A stretch of 64,000 bases of DNA, taken from assembly GCA_028687585.1 (NCBI GenBank), contig JAQTZV010000010.1:62001-126000 (forward strand), written 5' to 3'. This stretch comes from Desulfuromonadaceae bacterium (lineage in GTDB: Bacteria > Desulfobacterota > Desulfuromonadia > Geobacterales > Pseudopelobacteraceae). This document shows, piece after piece, positions 53,190-62,122 of the stretch; the first letter of the stretch is position 1, and each line of letters opens with the position of its first letter. The notes beneath the pieces are model-generated. The model was not told the DNA's origin. It did not search any database and saw nothing but the letters and a program-made list of their open reading frames with translations. The translations under genes were made by a program, and so were the position numbers.

Positions 53190-54215
53190 ATGTCAGAACT
53201 ACGCTGGGACCCGGTAAAGCTGCACTGGGTAATCATTGCCACCGAGCGCGGCCGCCGGCCACGGGATTTTCAAGTGGAGCCCGAACAGAGTGGCTTGATC
53301 GCCTGCCCTTTCTGTTACGGCAATGAGGATAAAACTCCGCAGGAAATTTTCGCCGTTCGCCCGAACGGAGTGCCAAACGGGCCTAACTGGCGTGTGCGGG
53401 TCATTCCAAACAAATACCCTGCCTTGCGGGTTGAAGGAGAACTCAATAATCGCGGCTACGGCATGTATGATGTCATGAACGGCATCGGCGCACATGAAGT
53501 AATCATTGAGACTCCTGACCACGATCGGACTCTTGCCGATTTAACCGTCCTTGAAATAACTGATGTTCTGACTGCGTACCGGCATCGTTATCTTGATTTG
53601 CGCAAAGATTTCCGCTTTCGCTATATGGTGCTGTTTAAAAACCACGGCATTCGAGCCGGCGCGTCGCTGCACCATTCCCACAGCCAGCTTATTGCGGTAC
53701 CGCTGCTGCCGCCGGTTGCAAGTACCCAACTGAAAGTTTCCCGTAACTATTTCAGTGAGAAAGAACGCTGTATTTTTTGCGATTTGATCGAATTCGAGCT
53801 GCGTGAAGGGGTCCGCGTGGTTAAGGAGTTTTCCAACTTCGTGTCATTGACACCCTATGCCTCGAGCTCTCCATTTGAGCTGCGACTGTATCCCAAGCGT
53901 CATAGCCATGACTTTGCCATGCTGAATGATGCCCAATTGGCGGAGCTGGCAGTTGCAATGAAAGATATGCTGCTGAGGGTCAAGACGGTACTGCGCGATG
54001 CGCCGTACAATTTTATCCTGCATACCGCACCGCCTATGCATCGGCGCCCTGGTAAGCCGGAAATGTGGAATTCGCTGGAGTATGATTACCACTGGCACAT
54101 AGAACTGGTACCGCGACTGACACAGGTGGCCGGGTTTGAGTGGGGCACCGGTTTTTTTATCAACCCGACGTCACCAGAGGATGCTGCGTTGTTTCTGAGA
54201 GAGGCGGATGTCTGA
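53190..54215 (+). CDS. galT: Galactose-1-phosphate uridylyltransferase
   Basis: A HIT-superfamily enzyme of 341 residues that exchanges galactose-1-P with UDP-glucose. Residues: CPFC near 38-41 and CIFC (zinc or structural cysteines), the nucleophilic histidine in HHSHSQL and the helix MHRRPGKPEMWNSLEYDYHWHIELVPR. ATG 53190 follows GGAGG. In bacteria without a full Leloir set, GalT-like enzymes may use other sugar-1-phosphates. The last 8 bases overlap the next gene. Confidence 0.92.
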   Translation: MSELRWDPVKLHWVIIATERGRRPRDFQVEPEQSGLIACPFCYGNEDKTPQEIFAVRPNGVPNGPNWRVRVIPNKYPALRVEGELNNRGYGMYDVMNGIGAHEVIIETPDHDRTLADLTVLEITDVLTAYRHRYLDLRKDFRFRYMVLFKNHGIRAGASLHHSHSQLIAVPLLPPVASTQLKVSRNYFSEKERCIFCDLIEFELREGVRVVKEFSNFVSLTPYASSSPFELRLYPKRHSHDFAMLNDAQLAELAVAMKDMLLRVKTVLRDAPYNFILHTAPPMHRRPGKPEMWNSLEYDYHWHIELVPRLTQVAGFEWGTGFFINPTSPEDAALFLREADV

Positions 54216-55071
54216 AATACGCACAGCACTGGATACTCTCTATGCCTCCAGATCACTCCAACATCTGAACAATGACCCGCTGTCGTTCTGCCATCGCTAC
54301 CACGACCCTGAAGACCGGGAGATTGCAGCGGTAATTGCTTCATCGTTTGCCTATGGCTCAATTGTTATTATTCTCCGCACCCTGGAGACAATTTTTTCCG
54401 AGCTCGGCCCGTCGCCGAGGAAGTACATAGAGCATTTTGATCCACGAGCGAGTTTGCACACCTTCTCCCGTTTCAAGCACCGATTTAACGATGGACGGGA
54501 TCTGTCGGCACTCTTTTCGGGGATGCAGCAGATGGTGAATCAGGCAGGCAGTATCGGTTCGTTTTTTCAGCGAGGGCACAATTCTGCTGATTCCGATGTG
54601 AGCGGTTCCTTGAATCGCTATACAACTGCGGTCCTGGCGCTCGATTATTCCTCCATCTTCGGATCAGAAAACATCCCGCCCGAATCATGCTTTCCCTTCC
54701 TGTTTCCCGCTCCATCATCCGGAAGTGCCTGCAAACGGCTCTGCATGCTGCTGCGATGGGTGGTTCGCCCGGATGATGGCATCGATCTTGGCCTATGGAG
54801 CGGAATATCTCCGGCCCAGTTGATAGTACCCGTTGATACCCACATCAGCCGCATCAGTCGCTATCTCGGCCTCACCACCCGAAAGTCGGCGGACTGGCGC
54901 ATGGCTCAGGAAATTACCTCGGCCCTGCGTACTTTTGATCCTGCAGATCCGGTGAAATATGATTTTTCACTGGCCCATCTTGGCATCAGTGACGGCTGCG
55001 ACGGTAAAGAGATGAGCCGCTGCACTTCATGTCCTATTGTTCGAATATGCGCACAAAACGCGACTAAATAG
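54208..55071 (+). CDS. TIGR02757-family protein (DUF2400) with Cys cluster
   Basis: A 287-residue protein whose helical core resembles TIGR02757 (ALYASRSLQHLNNDPLSFCHRYHDPEDREIAAVIASSFAYG ... LIVPVDTHISRISRYLGLTTR). Its helix-hairpin-helix-like fold and the terminal cysteines C-X7-C-X2-C-X5-C (CDGKEMSRCTSCPIVRIC) are close to the endonuclease III iron-sulfur loop. Function is unknown, with base-excision repair an inference. It overlaps galT by 8 bases. Confidence 0.85.
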   Translation: MSEIRTALDTLYASRSLQHLNNDPLSFCHRYHDPEDREIAAVIASSFAYGSIVIILRTLETIFSELGPSPRKYIEHFDPRASLHTFSRFKHRFNDGRDLSALFSGMQQMVNQAGSIGSFFQRGHNSADSDVSGSLNRYTTAVLALDYSSIFGSENIPPESCFPFLFPAPSSGSACKRLCMLLRWVVRPDDGIDLGLWSGISPAQLIVPVDTHISRISRYLGLTTRKSADWRMAQEITSALRTFDPADPVKYDFSLAHLGISDGCDGKEMSRCTSCPIVRICAQNATK

Positions 55072-55094
55072 TCGAAATATCTCAGCGTAATGAT

Positions 55095-55123
55095 TTGACA
55101 CCCTCCGCTCTTTCTGATATAGG
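55095..55123 (+). promoter_or_regulatory. Sigma70-like promoter for the DUF3426 gene
   Basis: TTGACA (55095-55100), a 17-base spacer and TATAGG (55118-55123), about 65 bases before the ATG. Confidence 0.55.
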
Positions 55124-55188
55124 ACAACCGTTGTTTTAGATAGTTCCGTGGGTTACTGCCATACGCTATCATCATCGAGGAGTCACAG

Positions 55189-56523
55189 ATGATAATCCAA
55201 TGCGAAAAATGTCAGACCAGATTTAGGCTTGACGATTCCAGAGTAACCGGCAAGGGTGTCAAAGTCCGTTGTACCAAGTGCAAACATGTATTCACCGTGC
55301 GTAAAGAAGAGCCGGGTGATGACTCTTTGCAGCCTGGGGTGGCAGTAGCAGAATTACCTGTTCCTGCCGCAGTTCCTCAAGTACCGGCAGCGCCCGCAGA
55401 AAACTGGAGTTTTCCTGCGGAATCGGATACTTCTCCTGCCGCAGATTCACCCGGTTTAGATGACACTTCTCTTGAGAACGATCCGACCGGTTTCAGCTCT
55501 CTCGAAACGTTTGATGCTTCAAAAATATCGTTCGATACCGAAGAAGATGAAATTCCAGTTACTGAAGGTGACCAGCCCTCTTCAGCAAAAGCCACTGATG
55601 CTATTGTCGGTGAGATTGATTTTTCAGAGGATGAAATGTTCGGGGCCGTTGTAGAAAGTACTCCCGAACCATCACCCGGCAGTATCTCCTTTGATTTTGA
55701 GGGTGACAGCTTCGCCGAAGCAATGGATGTGAGCAGCCAGGATGTAACCAGTAAAAATGGCACGCAATTATCGCTTGATACGTCTGCTGATGCGCCATTA
55801 AATCTGGGAGAAATTGATTTTGGTGACGAACTTACGTCTGTTGCCGTTCAGGAAGTCAGCCTGGAGGACCTGAAGCCTTCGCAGGAGATTTTGTTTGCTC
55901 CAATTGCTGAAGCTCCGGAAAAATCGGCTGACGATGTACTCGCGCAATCGTTTCTTGCGGAAGGTGATGCAAGCAAACAGGTGATACCACCGCTCTCGAT
56001 CCCTTCACGGCGTAAACAGAGTCCGGTGTTCGGTGTTCTGATTGCGATTGTTGCCCTGCTGGCTATTTCTGTTCTTGGCTATTTCGGCTATTCTTCATTT
56101 TCTACACCGAAGGACACGGCGTCTTCTGAGGGGGGTAATATTGCTGTGCGCTCCGTAACAAGCGCTTTCGTTACCAACTCCACCGCAGGGGAATTGCTTG
56201 TCATATCTGGTGAAGCATTTAATGAATATACAAAACCCCGGGCAGCCCTGCAAATTATGGTGACAGTCTTTGATGAATCGGGACAGACTATAGCCACGAA
56301 GAGCGCCTACGGCGGCAATCCGCTGACGGTAGAACAATTAAAAACGCTGCCACTCGATAAGATTGAGGCAGCAATGGCCAATCCGTTTGGTGATTCTCTG
56401 GCTAACATGGGGGTTGCGTCAGGCAGGTCTATTCCCTTTGTCGTGGTGCTTGCCCAGCTACCTGCGGGAGCCAGAGATTTCAGTGTGAAGTCTGCCGGGT
56501 CAACAGTCGCAACAGGTAAGTAG
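55189..56523 (+). CDS. Zinc-ribbon DUF3426 membrane protein
   Basis: A 444-residue protein. It has an N-terminal zinc ribbon with CEKCQTRFRLDD and CTKCKHVF, then a long acidic, low-complexity linker (about 45-260) with repeated GEIDF-like motifs (GEIDFSEDEMFG, GEIDFGDELTS). One membrane helix (about 280-305: VFGVLIAIVALLAISVLGYFGY) is followed by a C-terminal DUF3426 domain (about 325-444). The ribbon is of the MJ0042 finger type. Function is unknown, and in Geobacter relatives it is widely conserved. GAGGAG precedes the ATG. It converges with the FKBP gene. Confidence 0.88.
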   Translation: MIIQCEKCQTRFRLDDSRVTGKGVKVRCTKCKHVFTVRKEEPGDDSLQPGVAVAELPVPAAVPQVPAAPAENWSFPAESDTSPAADSPGLDDTSLENDPTGFSSLETFDASKISFDTEEDEIPVTEGDQPSSAKATDAIVGEIDFSEDEMFGAVVESTPEPSPGSISFDFEGDSFAEAMDVSSQDVTSKNGTQLSLDTSADAPLNLGEIDFGDELTSVAVQEVSLEDLKPSQEILFAPIAEAPEKSADDVLAQSFLAEGDASKQVIPPLSIPSRRKQSPVFGVLIAIVALLAISVLGYFGYSSFSTPKDTASSEGGNIAVRSVTSAFVTNSTAGELLVISGEAFNEYTKPRAALQIMVTVFDESGQTIATKSAYGGNPLTVEQLKTLPLDKIEAAMANPFGDSLANMGVASGRSIPFVVVLAQLPAGARDFSVKSAGSTVATGK

Positions 56524-56554
56524 CACTCTTTGCGCGTAATGCATGTAAAAAAGA

Positions 56555-56585
56555 AAGGCCGTTGACAGTATTGTCAGCGGCCTTT
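56555..56585. terminator. Bidirectional terminator
   Basis: AAAGGCCGTTGACA (56555-56568) pairs with TGTCAGCGGCCTTT (56572-56585) plus TTTT. It serves DUF3426 on the plus strand and FKBP on the minus strand. Confidence 0.85.
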
Positions 56586-56612
56586 TTATATCAGCAGAAT
56601 GATTGCTGCGGA

Positions 56613-57125
56613 CTACAGGATTTCAACCAACCTGATTGAAAAAGTCAAGTCACGACCTGCCAGGGGATGATTGCCATCCAGTGTAATAGTTGTGTCAGTA
56701 ACGTCTGTCACAAGAACCGGCAGGGGAGAACCATCTTCCAGGATCACTTCCATCTGATGCCCCGGTTCGGGATTGATGTCAGCCGGAATCTCACTCCGTT
56801 CAATCACCGCGACCATCTCTTCGGCGCGCTGTCCATAGGCATCATCTGCAGGAATGGATACAGTAACGCTCTCGCCCGGCTCAAGGCCGATTACTGCCGC
56901 TTCGAATTTTGGTATCAGCAGTCCCGCTCCAATGACGAACTCCATTGGTTCTGCTCCGTGGCTATCGCATCCACATCCATCATCACAATTTTTCTTGCTG
57001 CTGCAGCCGCACGACTGATCATGCGGTTGCTCTGCAGGCCCTTCTGAACTGTCAAAAACGGATCCGTCTTCAAGTGTACCGGTGTAGTGTACGGTGACCT
57101 TATCGCCTGTTTTAGCCTGTACCAT
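56613..57125 (-). CDS. FKBP/SlyD-type peptidyl-prolyl isomerase with internal Cys-rich insertion
   Basis: A 170-residue cytoplasmic isomerase (VHYTGTLEDGSVFDSSEG, MEFVIGAGLLIPKFEAAVIG, IPADDAYG, an insert-in-flap region, NHPLAGRDLTF). The layout matches SlyD with its flap domain. Between DGSVFDSSEG and MEFVIGAG is an insertion rich in Cys/His, HDQSCGCSSKKNCDDGCGC, with five cysteines near residues 38-55. SlyD usually carries its metal-binding residues in a C-terminal tail, and here none is present at the end. The insert could bind nickel, zinc or copper. It lies 11 bases after divIVA on the same transcript. Confidence 0.92.
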   Translation of the reverse strand: MVQAKTGDKVTVHYTGTLEDGSVFDSSEGPAEQPHDQSCGCSSKKNCDDGCGCDSHGAEPMEFVIGAGLLIPKFEAAVIGLEPGESVTVSIPADDAYGQRAEEMVAVIERSEIPADINPEPGHQMEVILEDGSPLPVLVTDVTDTTITLDGNHPLAGRDLTFSIRLVEIL

Positions 57126-57136
57126 TATATTTCCTT

Positions 57137-57589
57137 TCAGATGTGTTCATCATTGGAAAGTTGTCTACTGAAGCTTTCAAGCAACCCTTTAAAGCTTATT
57201 TCAAATTGAATCTTCTGCCTGCGAACCTCTTCAATCCGGCTCTTCAACTCCCCCAACTGCCGTTCCGCATCAGCAATAATGCGCTCGCCCTTAATCTCGG
57301 CTTCGGAAACGATTAACTCTGCCTCTTTACGGGCATTGATTTTCATCTCTTCGATTACTCGCTGGGCAGAAAGGAGTGTATCGCGCAACTCCCGTTCTTT
57401 CTCAGCCATATCCAGCATTTCACGATTCTGCTGGGACTGTTGTTCTTTCATCAGGCTGTTTTCGCGGATCAATCCTTCCATTTCACCAGCAACGGTTTGC
57501 AGAAAAGCATCGACATCATCCGGATCGAGTCCACGGAACATTTTTACCTTGAACTGTTGCTGCTGGATGTCAAGCGGAGAGATTTTCAT
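57137..57589 (-). CDS. DivIVA-domain protein
   Basis: A 150-residue coiled-coil protein with the DivIVA/GpsB N-terminus ISPLDIQQQQFKVKMFRGLDPDDVDAFLQTVA, followed by a long coiled coil (about 35-140). DivIVA proteins bind curved membranes and scaffold polar or divisional proteins. Here no division partner is adjacent and it is co-transcribed with an FKBP isomerase. Confidence 0.92.
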   Translation of the reverse strand: MKISPLDIQQQQFKVKMFRGLDPDDVDAFLQTVAGEMEGLIRENSLMKEQQSQQNREMLDMAEKERELRDTLLSAQRVIEEMKINARKEAELIVSEAEIKGERIIADAERQLGELKSRIEEVRRQKIQFEISFKGLLESFSRQLSNDEHI

Positions 57590-57709
57590 TACGTATCAAC
57601 CTCGTAGAATATGCAGAGTAACTTGTCAGCCTGAATGCCGCTCATAAAGACGCTGCCGGGAACTCGTTCTGACGGCGTACAGTGAGCAGATGTCAGGTTA
57701 AACGTCTTT

Positions 57710-57738
57710 TAACTAGCACCTCTACGCGCTGTTGTCAA
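57710..57738 (-). promoter_or_regulatory. Sigma70-like promoter for divIVA-FKBP
   Basis: On the minus strand TTGACA (57738-57733), a 17-base spacer and TAGTTA (57715-57710), leaving a leader of about 115 bases before the divIVA ATG. Confidence 0.55.
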
Positions 57739-57828
57739 CGAAAGAAACGGCGTATCAGCATGTTAGCAACCGTTATTGCGTGCGGCTTGCAAATGCTCCG
57801 ATCAGCCCTGACAGGCCATCTTCTACCG

Positions 57829-59049
57829 TCATCTGATGCTGTCTTCAGGGTATGCCCCGATTTTATGAATTGAAAGATCGGCGCCGTTATATTCCTCTTC
57901 CTGATCCAAACGAATGCCGACGGTTTTTTTCAGGGCGCTGTAGACTATATAGCTGCTCGCCAGAGCGAACACGACCGCAAGTAAACTCCCGGCAAGTTGT
58001 GACACAAAGCTGACCCCGCCGATGCCGCCAAGAAATTTCTGCCCGAAAATACCGGCAGCAATCCCGCCCCAGGTGCCGATTATACCGTGAAGCGGCCATA
58101 CTCCCAGGACGTCATCAATTTTAAGTTTTTCCTGTTCAAAATGGAAACCGTAGACGAAAATAACTGCGGCAATGCCACCGACGGCCAATGCCCCCAACGG
58201 ATGCATGATGTCGCTGCCGGCACAGACTGCAATCAGTCCGGCCAGGGCCCCGTTGTGAATATAACCGGGGTCGTTCTTGCCGACAACCAGTGCCGCAATG
58301 ACGCCACCAACCATTGCCATTAACGAATTGACCGCAACAAGCCCGGATATTTTTTCAAGATTTCCGGCGCTCATGACATTAAAGCCAAACCAGCCAACCG
58401 CCAGGACCCATGACCCCAGTGCCAGAAAGGGGATGTTGCTGACCAGCATCGGGTGCGATTTGCCGCGCACATAGCGCCCCATGCGCGGACCAAGGACTAT
58501 GACCGCAGGCAGTGCAATCCAGCCGCCGATTGAATGAACGACCACAGAGCCGGCATAGTCGTGAAACTCGGCACCGCCGATCGATTTGAAAAAAGGTTGT
58601 AAATAGGAGGTGTTCTGCCCCCAGATCAATGATTCAAAGAAAGGATAGGAAATCCCGGCAAAGATCGCACCTGCGGTGACCTGCGGCCAGAATTTGGCTC
58701 GCTCTGCAATACCACCGGAGATAATGGCAGGAATACAGGCGGCAAAGCAGAGAAGGAAAAAATAATGGACCAGATCGTAGCCCTGAGTCGTACCGAGAAG
58801 CTCGCCTGCCGGCTTCAAAAACGATATGCCGTAGGCGATCGGAAAACCGATGACAAAGTATACAACCGTCGATATTGACCAGTCGGTAAGAATTTTTACC
58901 AGCGCATTCACTTGATTTTTTTTGCGCACCGTACCTACTTCAAGGAAAGCAAAACCGGCATGCATCGCAAATACCATTACTGCGCCCAGCATAAGAAACA
59001 AAACATCCGCACTACTCTTGAGGCCTGTCATCGTTGACATCGCTTCCAT
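57829..59049 (-). CDS. amt: Ammonium transporter (Amt family)
   Basis: Inner-membrane ammonium channel of 406 residues with about eleven helices. The pore twin histidines are in DYAGSVVVHSIGG and GVWPLHGIIGTWGG, and the gate region AGFAFLEVGTVRKKN is conserved. A short cytoplasmic C-terminal tail (VGIRLDQEEEYNGADLSIHKIGAYPE) has the IGAYPE-type end that GlnK binds. No glnK gene is adjacent, so the regulator must be elsewhere. A sigma54-like promoter stands upstream, as expected for nitrogen control. Confidence 0.95.
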   Translation of the reverse strand: MEAMSTMTGLKSSADVLFLMLGAVMVFAMHAGFAFLEVGTVRKKNQVNALVKILTDWSISTVVYFVIGFPIAYGISFLKPAGELLGTTQGYDLVHYFFLLCFAACIPAIISGGIAERAKFWPQVTAGAIFAGISYPFFESLIWGQNTSYLQPFFKSIGGAEFHDYAGSVVVHSIGGWIALPAVIVLGPRMGRYVRGKSHPMLVSNIPFLALGSWVLAVGWFGFNVMSAGNLEKISGLVAVNSLMAMVGGVIAALVVGKNDPGYIHNGALAGLIAVCAGSDIMHPLGALAVGGIAAVIFVYGFHFEQEKLKIDDVLGVWPLHGIIGTWGGIAAGIFGQKFLGGIGGVSFVSQLAGSLLAVVFALASSYIVYSALKKTVGIRLDQEEEYNGADLSIHKIGAYPEDSIR

Positions 59050-59103
59050 ACAGAACTACCCCCGTTGGTTTCTGTGTGCCCTTCGTTGGGCCTGCCGACT
59101 CTT

Positions 59104-59119
59104 AGCAAAAAAACGGCCA
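59104..59119 (-). promoter_or_regulatory. Sigma54-like -24/-12 promoter of amt
   Basis: On the minus strand TGGCCGTTTTTTTGCT (59119-59104) has GG and GC spaced exactly as in TGGCACG-N4-TTGCW. Its GC lies about 55 bases before the amt start. amt genes are commonly controlled by RpoN and NtrC. Confidence 0.55.
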
Positions 59120-59277
59120 ACGGCACAATTTTGCTAACATACTGATTATACTTAATATTGCCGTACTTACCGCCGGCAACAACTGCCACTTTAATCGGCA
59201 GTTGCCGAATAATAAGGCAGATATTTGTCTCATGAAGACACTTCACATTCCAGAGGCAAACAGGTAGGATGACGATC

Positions 59278-61104
59278 ATGAGCCTCGAAGAGAAGATACA
59301 GCAGTTTCCGACCTCTCCCGGTGTCTACCTGATGCGGGATGCTTCCGATGAAATAATATACGTGGGCAAGGCGCGCAGTCTCCGGCACCGGATACGATCC
59401 TATTTCAAACAGTCTGGTGATTCGCGCTATCAAATCAAATTTCTGATGGCTAAAGTTGTCGATATTGAGATCGTACTGACAGACACAGAAAAAGAGGCGC
59501 TGCTGCTTGAGAACACTCTTATTAAACAGCATCATCCCCGCTATAACCTCAATCTCAAGGACGACAAAACCTACTTTTCGCTACGCGTTGATCCAGATGA
59601 GGAGTTTGCGCGTTTTACGATAGTCCGTAAGCGCCCTCGTGACACTGCACGGTATTTTGGCCCCTATTCCTCCGGCTCTGCAGCACGGGATGTGCTCCGG
59701 CAGATGATCAGAATGTTTCCCCTGCGCCACTACCCGCTCGCTGCGTGCATGTCCCGTAAACGCCCCTGCCTGTACCATCAGATCGGCCAGTGCAGTGCTC
59801 CGTGCCATGGCCGTATAACTCGAGAAGCGTACGCAGCACTGGTTGAGGGAGCGATGCTCTTTCTTGAGGGCAAAGGCCGGCTGCTTATTGCAGAGTTCAA
59901 GAGAAGAATGAACGATGCCTCCGCGCGCTTGCTGTATGAAGAGGCCGCCCGTTGGAGAAATCTTCTTCACGCTATTGAAGTTACGGTGGAAAAACAGAAA
60001 GTCGTCATGAACGGCGGGGATAGGGACGTCGTCGGTTTCTACCGTAACGCGGGTAGAATCGAAATTGCTCTGCTGTTTATTCGTGCCGGAGTCCTATCCG
60101 GTAACCATCTGTTCAGTTTTTCCTGGGAGTTGAACGATGCCGCAGCCATTTCAGCTTTTCTGCTGCAGTATTACACCGGCACGGTTTTTATTCCTGAAGA
60201 AATACTGCTTCCACTGGCCATTGAAGATGGGGAAGCGTTGGCCGAACTGCTTGGTGAGCTGAAGGGAAGTAAGGTGTCGCTTGCCGTTCCGTTACGGGGA
60301 ACCAAGCGGGAACTGGTTGCCCTTGCCGGCAAAAATGCCATGTCTGCTTATCGGGAGCGTGGTGACGAAGAGGCTGCTGCGATAACAGTGCTGACCGAAC
60401 TCTCCCGGTTGCTTCACTTGACCCGGCTTCCCGAGCGGATTGAGTGCTATGACATATCCACAATTCAGGGACGTTTTTCGGTCGGGAGCTGCGCTGTATT
60501 TACTGCAGGTAAGGCTGACCGGAGCAGTTATCGTCATTACCGCATCAAGACCGTTGACGGCCAGGATGATTTTGCCATGCTCAAAGAGGTTTTTCTGCGG
60601 CGATTTCGTACCGGCGGCTATGACAATAGGGGGCCCGATCTTGTCGTTGTTGACGGGGGGATCGGGCAGCTGCATGCCGTGCAGGAGATCGTTGCCGAAC
60701 TCGGCCTGACCGGCAGTTTTGATCTGGTATCACTGGCCAAAAGTCGCGTTACCCATGATGCCGCAGCACAGAATGCCGAAAAAAGTGATGAGCGGATATT
60801 TATTCCCGGCAGAAAGAATCCGGTCGTGCTTCGTCAGAATTCAAAACCGCTGTTACTGCTGGCAGCTGTCCGTAATGAGGCGCACCGTTTTGCTATCGGA
60901 TATCACCGGCAACTGCGCAGCAAAGAGGGCATTGCCTCAGGGCTTGACAACGTTCCCGGAATTGGCCCAAAACGTCGAACGACATTATTAACTTTTTTTG
61001 GCAGTCTCCAACGCCTGAAGGAAGCTACCGTGGAAGAAATCATCGCTATCCCCGGATTCAACAGGACAACTGCTGAAACGCTATACAGAGGACTGCATGA
61101 ATGA
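59278..61104 (+). CDS. uvrC: UvrABC system protein C
   Basis: Excision nuclease of nucleotide-excision repair, about 608 residues. A GIY-YIG nuclease domain (PGVYLMRDASDEIIYVGKARSLRHR), a Cys-rich segment (AACMSRKRPCLYHQIGQCSAPC), UVR motif (MNDASARLLYEEAARWRNLL), RNase H-like endonuclease domain (RIECYDISTIQGRFSVGSCAVF, DLVVVDGGIGQ) and C-terminal tandem HhH (LDNVPGIGPKRRTTLL, IIAIPGFNRTTAETL). ATG 59278 is chosen for spacing to AGG (59269 also possible). It overlaps the miaA-like gene (ATGA). Confidence 0.96.
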   Translation: MSLEEKIQQFPTSPGVYLMRDASDEIIYVGKARSLRHRIRSYFKQSGDSRYQIKFLMAKVVDIEIVLTDTEKEALLLENTLIKQHHPRYNLNLKDDKTYFSLRVDPDEEFARFTIVRKRPRDTARYFGPYSSGSAARDVLRQMIRMFPLRHYPLAACMSRKRPCLYHQIGQCSAPCHGRITREAYAALVEGAMLFLEGKGRLLIAEFKRRMNDASARLLYEEAARWRNLLHAIEVTVEKQKVVMNGGDRDVVGFYRNAGRIEIALLFIRAGVLSGNHLFSFSWELNDAAAISAFLLQYYTGTVFIPEEILLPLAIEDGEALAELLGELKGSKVSLAVPLRGTKRELVALAGKNAMSAYRERGDEEAAAITVLTELSRLLHLTRLPERIECYDISTIQGRFSVGSCAVFTAGKADRSSYRHYRIKTVDGQDDFAMLKEVFLRRFRTGGYDNRGPDLVVVDGGIGQLHAVQEIVAELGLTGSFDLVSLAKSRVTHDAAAQNAEKSDERIFIPGRKNPVVLRQNSKPLLLLAAVRNEAHRFAIGYHRQLRSKEGIASGLDNVPGIGPKRRTTLLTFFGSLQRLKEATVEEIIAIPGFNRTTAETLYRGLHE

Positions 61105-62057
61105 TTGTAAAAGAACTATCACGTAATATGCTTACCATTCTTGGGCCAACGGCGTCCGGCAAGACGCGATTGGCTGTCGCTCTGGCGCGGAAATACGGCG
61201 GAGAGATCATTTCCGCCGACTCGCGTCAGGTTTTTCGGGGGATGGACATCGGCAGCGGCAAGGACCTTCATGAATATGGCCCGGTCCCATATCATCTGAT
61301 CGATATTCTAGACGCCGGAGGGGAGTTCAGCGTCTTTGAGTTCCAGCGTAGATTCCATGACGCCGTGGCTGACATTTCCTCACGGCAGGCGGTACCGGTT
61401 CTTTGCGGCGGGAGCGGTATGTATCTTGATGCCGCGTTGCGTGGATACCAGATGATTGAAGTACCGAATAACGATTCTCTGCGGAGTGAACTGGCAACAA
61501 AGAGTGACGCCGAGCTGACAGAGGAGTTATTGCGTCTTAAGCCAGGTCTGCACAATAGCACTGATCTGTTGGAGCGGGAACGCACTATCCGGGCGATCGA
61601 AATTGCCTGCGGAGCATTGAAAATAGCTGCGGCAAACGCACCCCAACCACCGGTACTCGCTGTCGTTATCGGAATCCAGTGGGAGCGCGAAGCATTGCGA
61701 CAGAGGATAACCAACCGCCTGAAAGAGCGTCTTGAGAATGGTTTGATTGAAGAGGTTGAATTTCTGCATGCAGGCGGAATAGCGTGGGAACGGCTTGACT
61801 ATTACGGGCTCGAATACCGTTATGTCGGGTCGTATCTCAGAGGTGTAATGAATAGAAATGATTTATTCCAGAGGTTGAACAGTGCAATCCATAATTTTGC
61901 GAAAAAACAGGGAAACTGGTTCAGAAGGATGGAGCGGCACGGTGTTGCCATAAACTGGATTGATGGTAGTGGCGACCAATTCGCTCAAGCTGAGGCAATT
62001 ATCAATAAAAAGATTGATCTGAATTTAATTTACTTGACACGGCTTAATCATTACTGA
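61101..62057 (+). CDS. MiaA-like tRNA dimethylallyltransferase
   Basis: A P-loop isopentenyl transferase of 318 residues. ATP/GTP loop GPTASGKT (about 15-22), then GGEIISADSRQVFRGMDIGSGK and PYHLIDILDAGGEFSVFEFQ, VLCGGSGMYLDAAL, and RLKERLENGLIEEVE. The usual MiaA has DSMQVY and GTAKP where this one has DSRQVF and GSGKDL, a variant I associate with a second MiaA-type paralogue in Geobacter and Bacteroidetes. Its activity on tRNA A37 is therefore likely but not certain. Translation is coupled to uvrC. Confidence 0.85.
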   Translation: MIVKELSRNMLTILGPTASGKTRLAVALARKYGGEIISADSRQVFRGMDIGSGKDLHEYGPVPYHLIDILDAGGEFSVFEFQRRFHDAVADISSRQAVPVLCGGSGMYLDAALRGYQMIEVPNNDSLRSELATKSDAELTEELLRLKPGLHNSTDLLERERTIRAIEIACGALKIAAANAPQPPVLAVVIGIQWEREALRQRITNRLKERLENGLIEEVEFLHAGGIAWERLDYYGLEYRYVGSYLRGVMNRNDLFQRLNSAIHNFAKKQGNWFRRMERHGVAINWIDGSGDQFAQAEAIINKKIDLNLIYLTRLNHY

Positions 62058-62122
62058 TAGTTTAACGAAAGTTCGGATATTTCCGGATAAAATCATTAAG
62101 AAGAATCAGGAGAAGTAAGCAC

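Noticed and set aside
59150..59210. TGGCAG...TTGCC as sigma54 site upstream of amt
   Set aside because: GG-to-GC spacing is 10 rather than 12 bases. The site at 59104-59119 fits.
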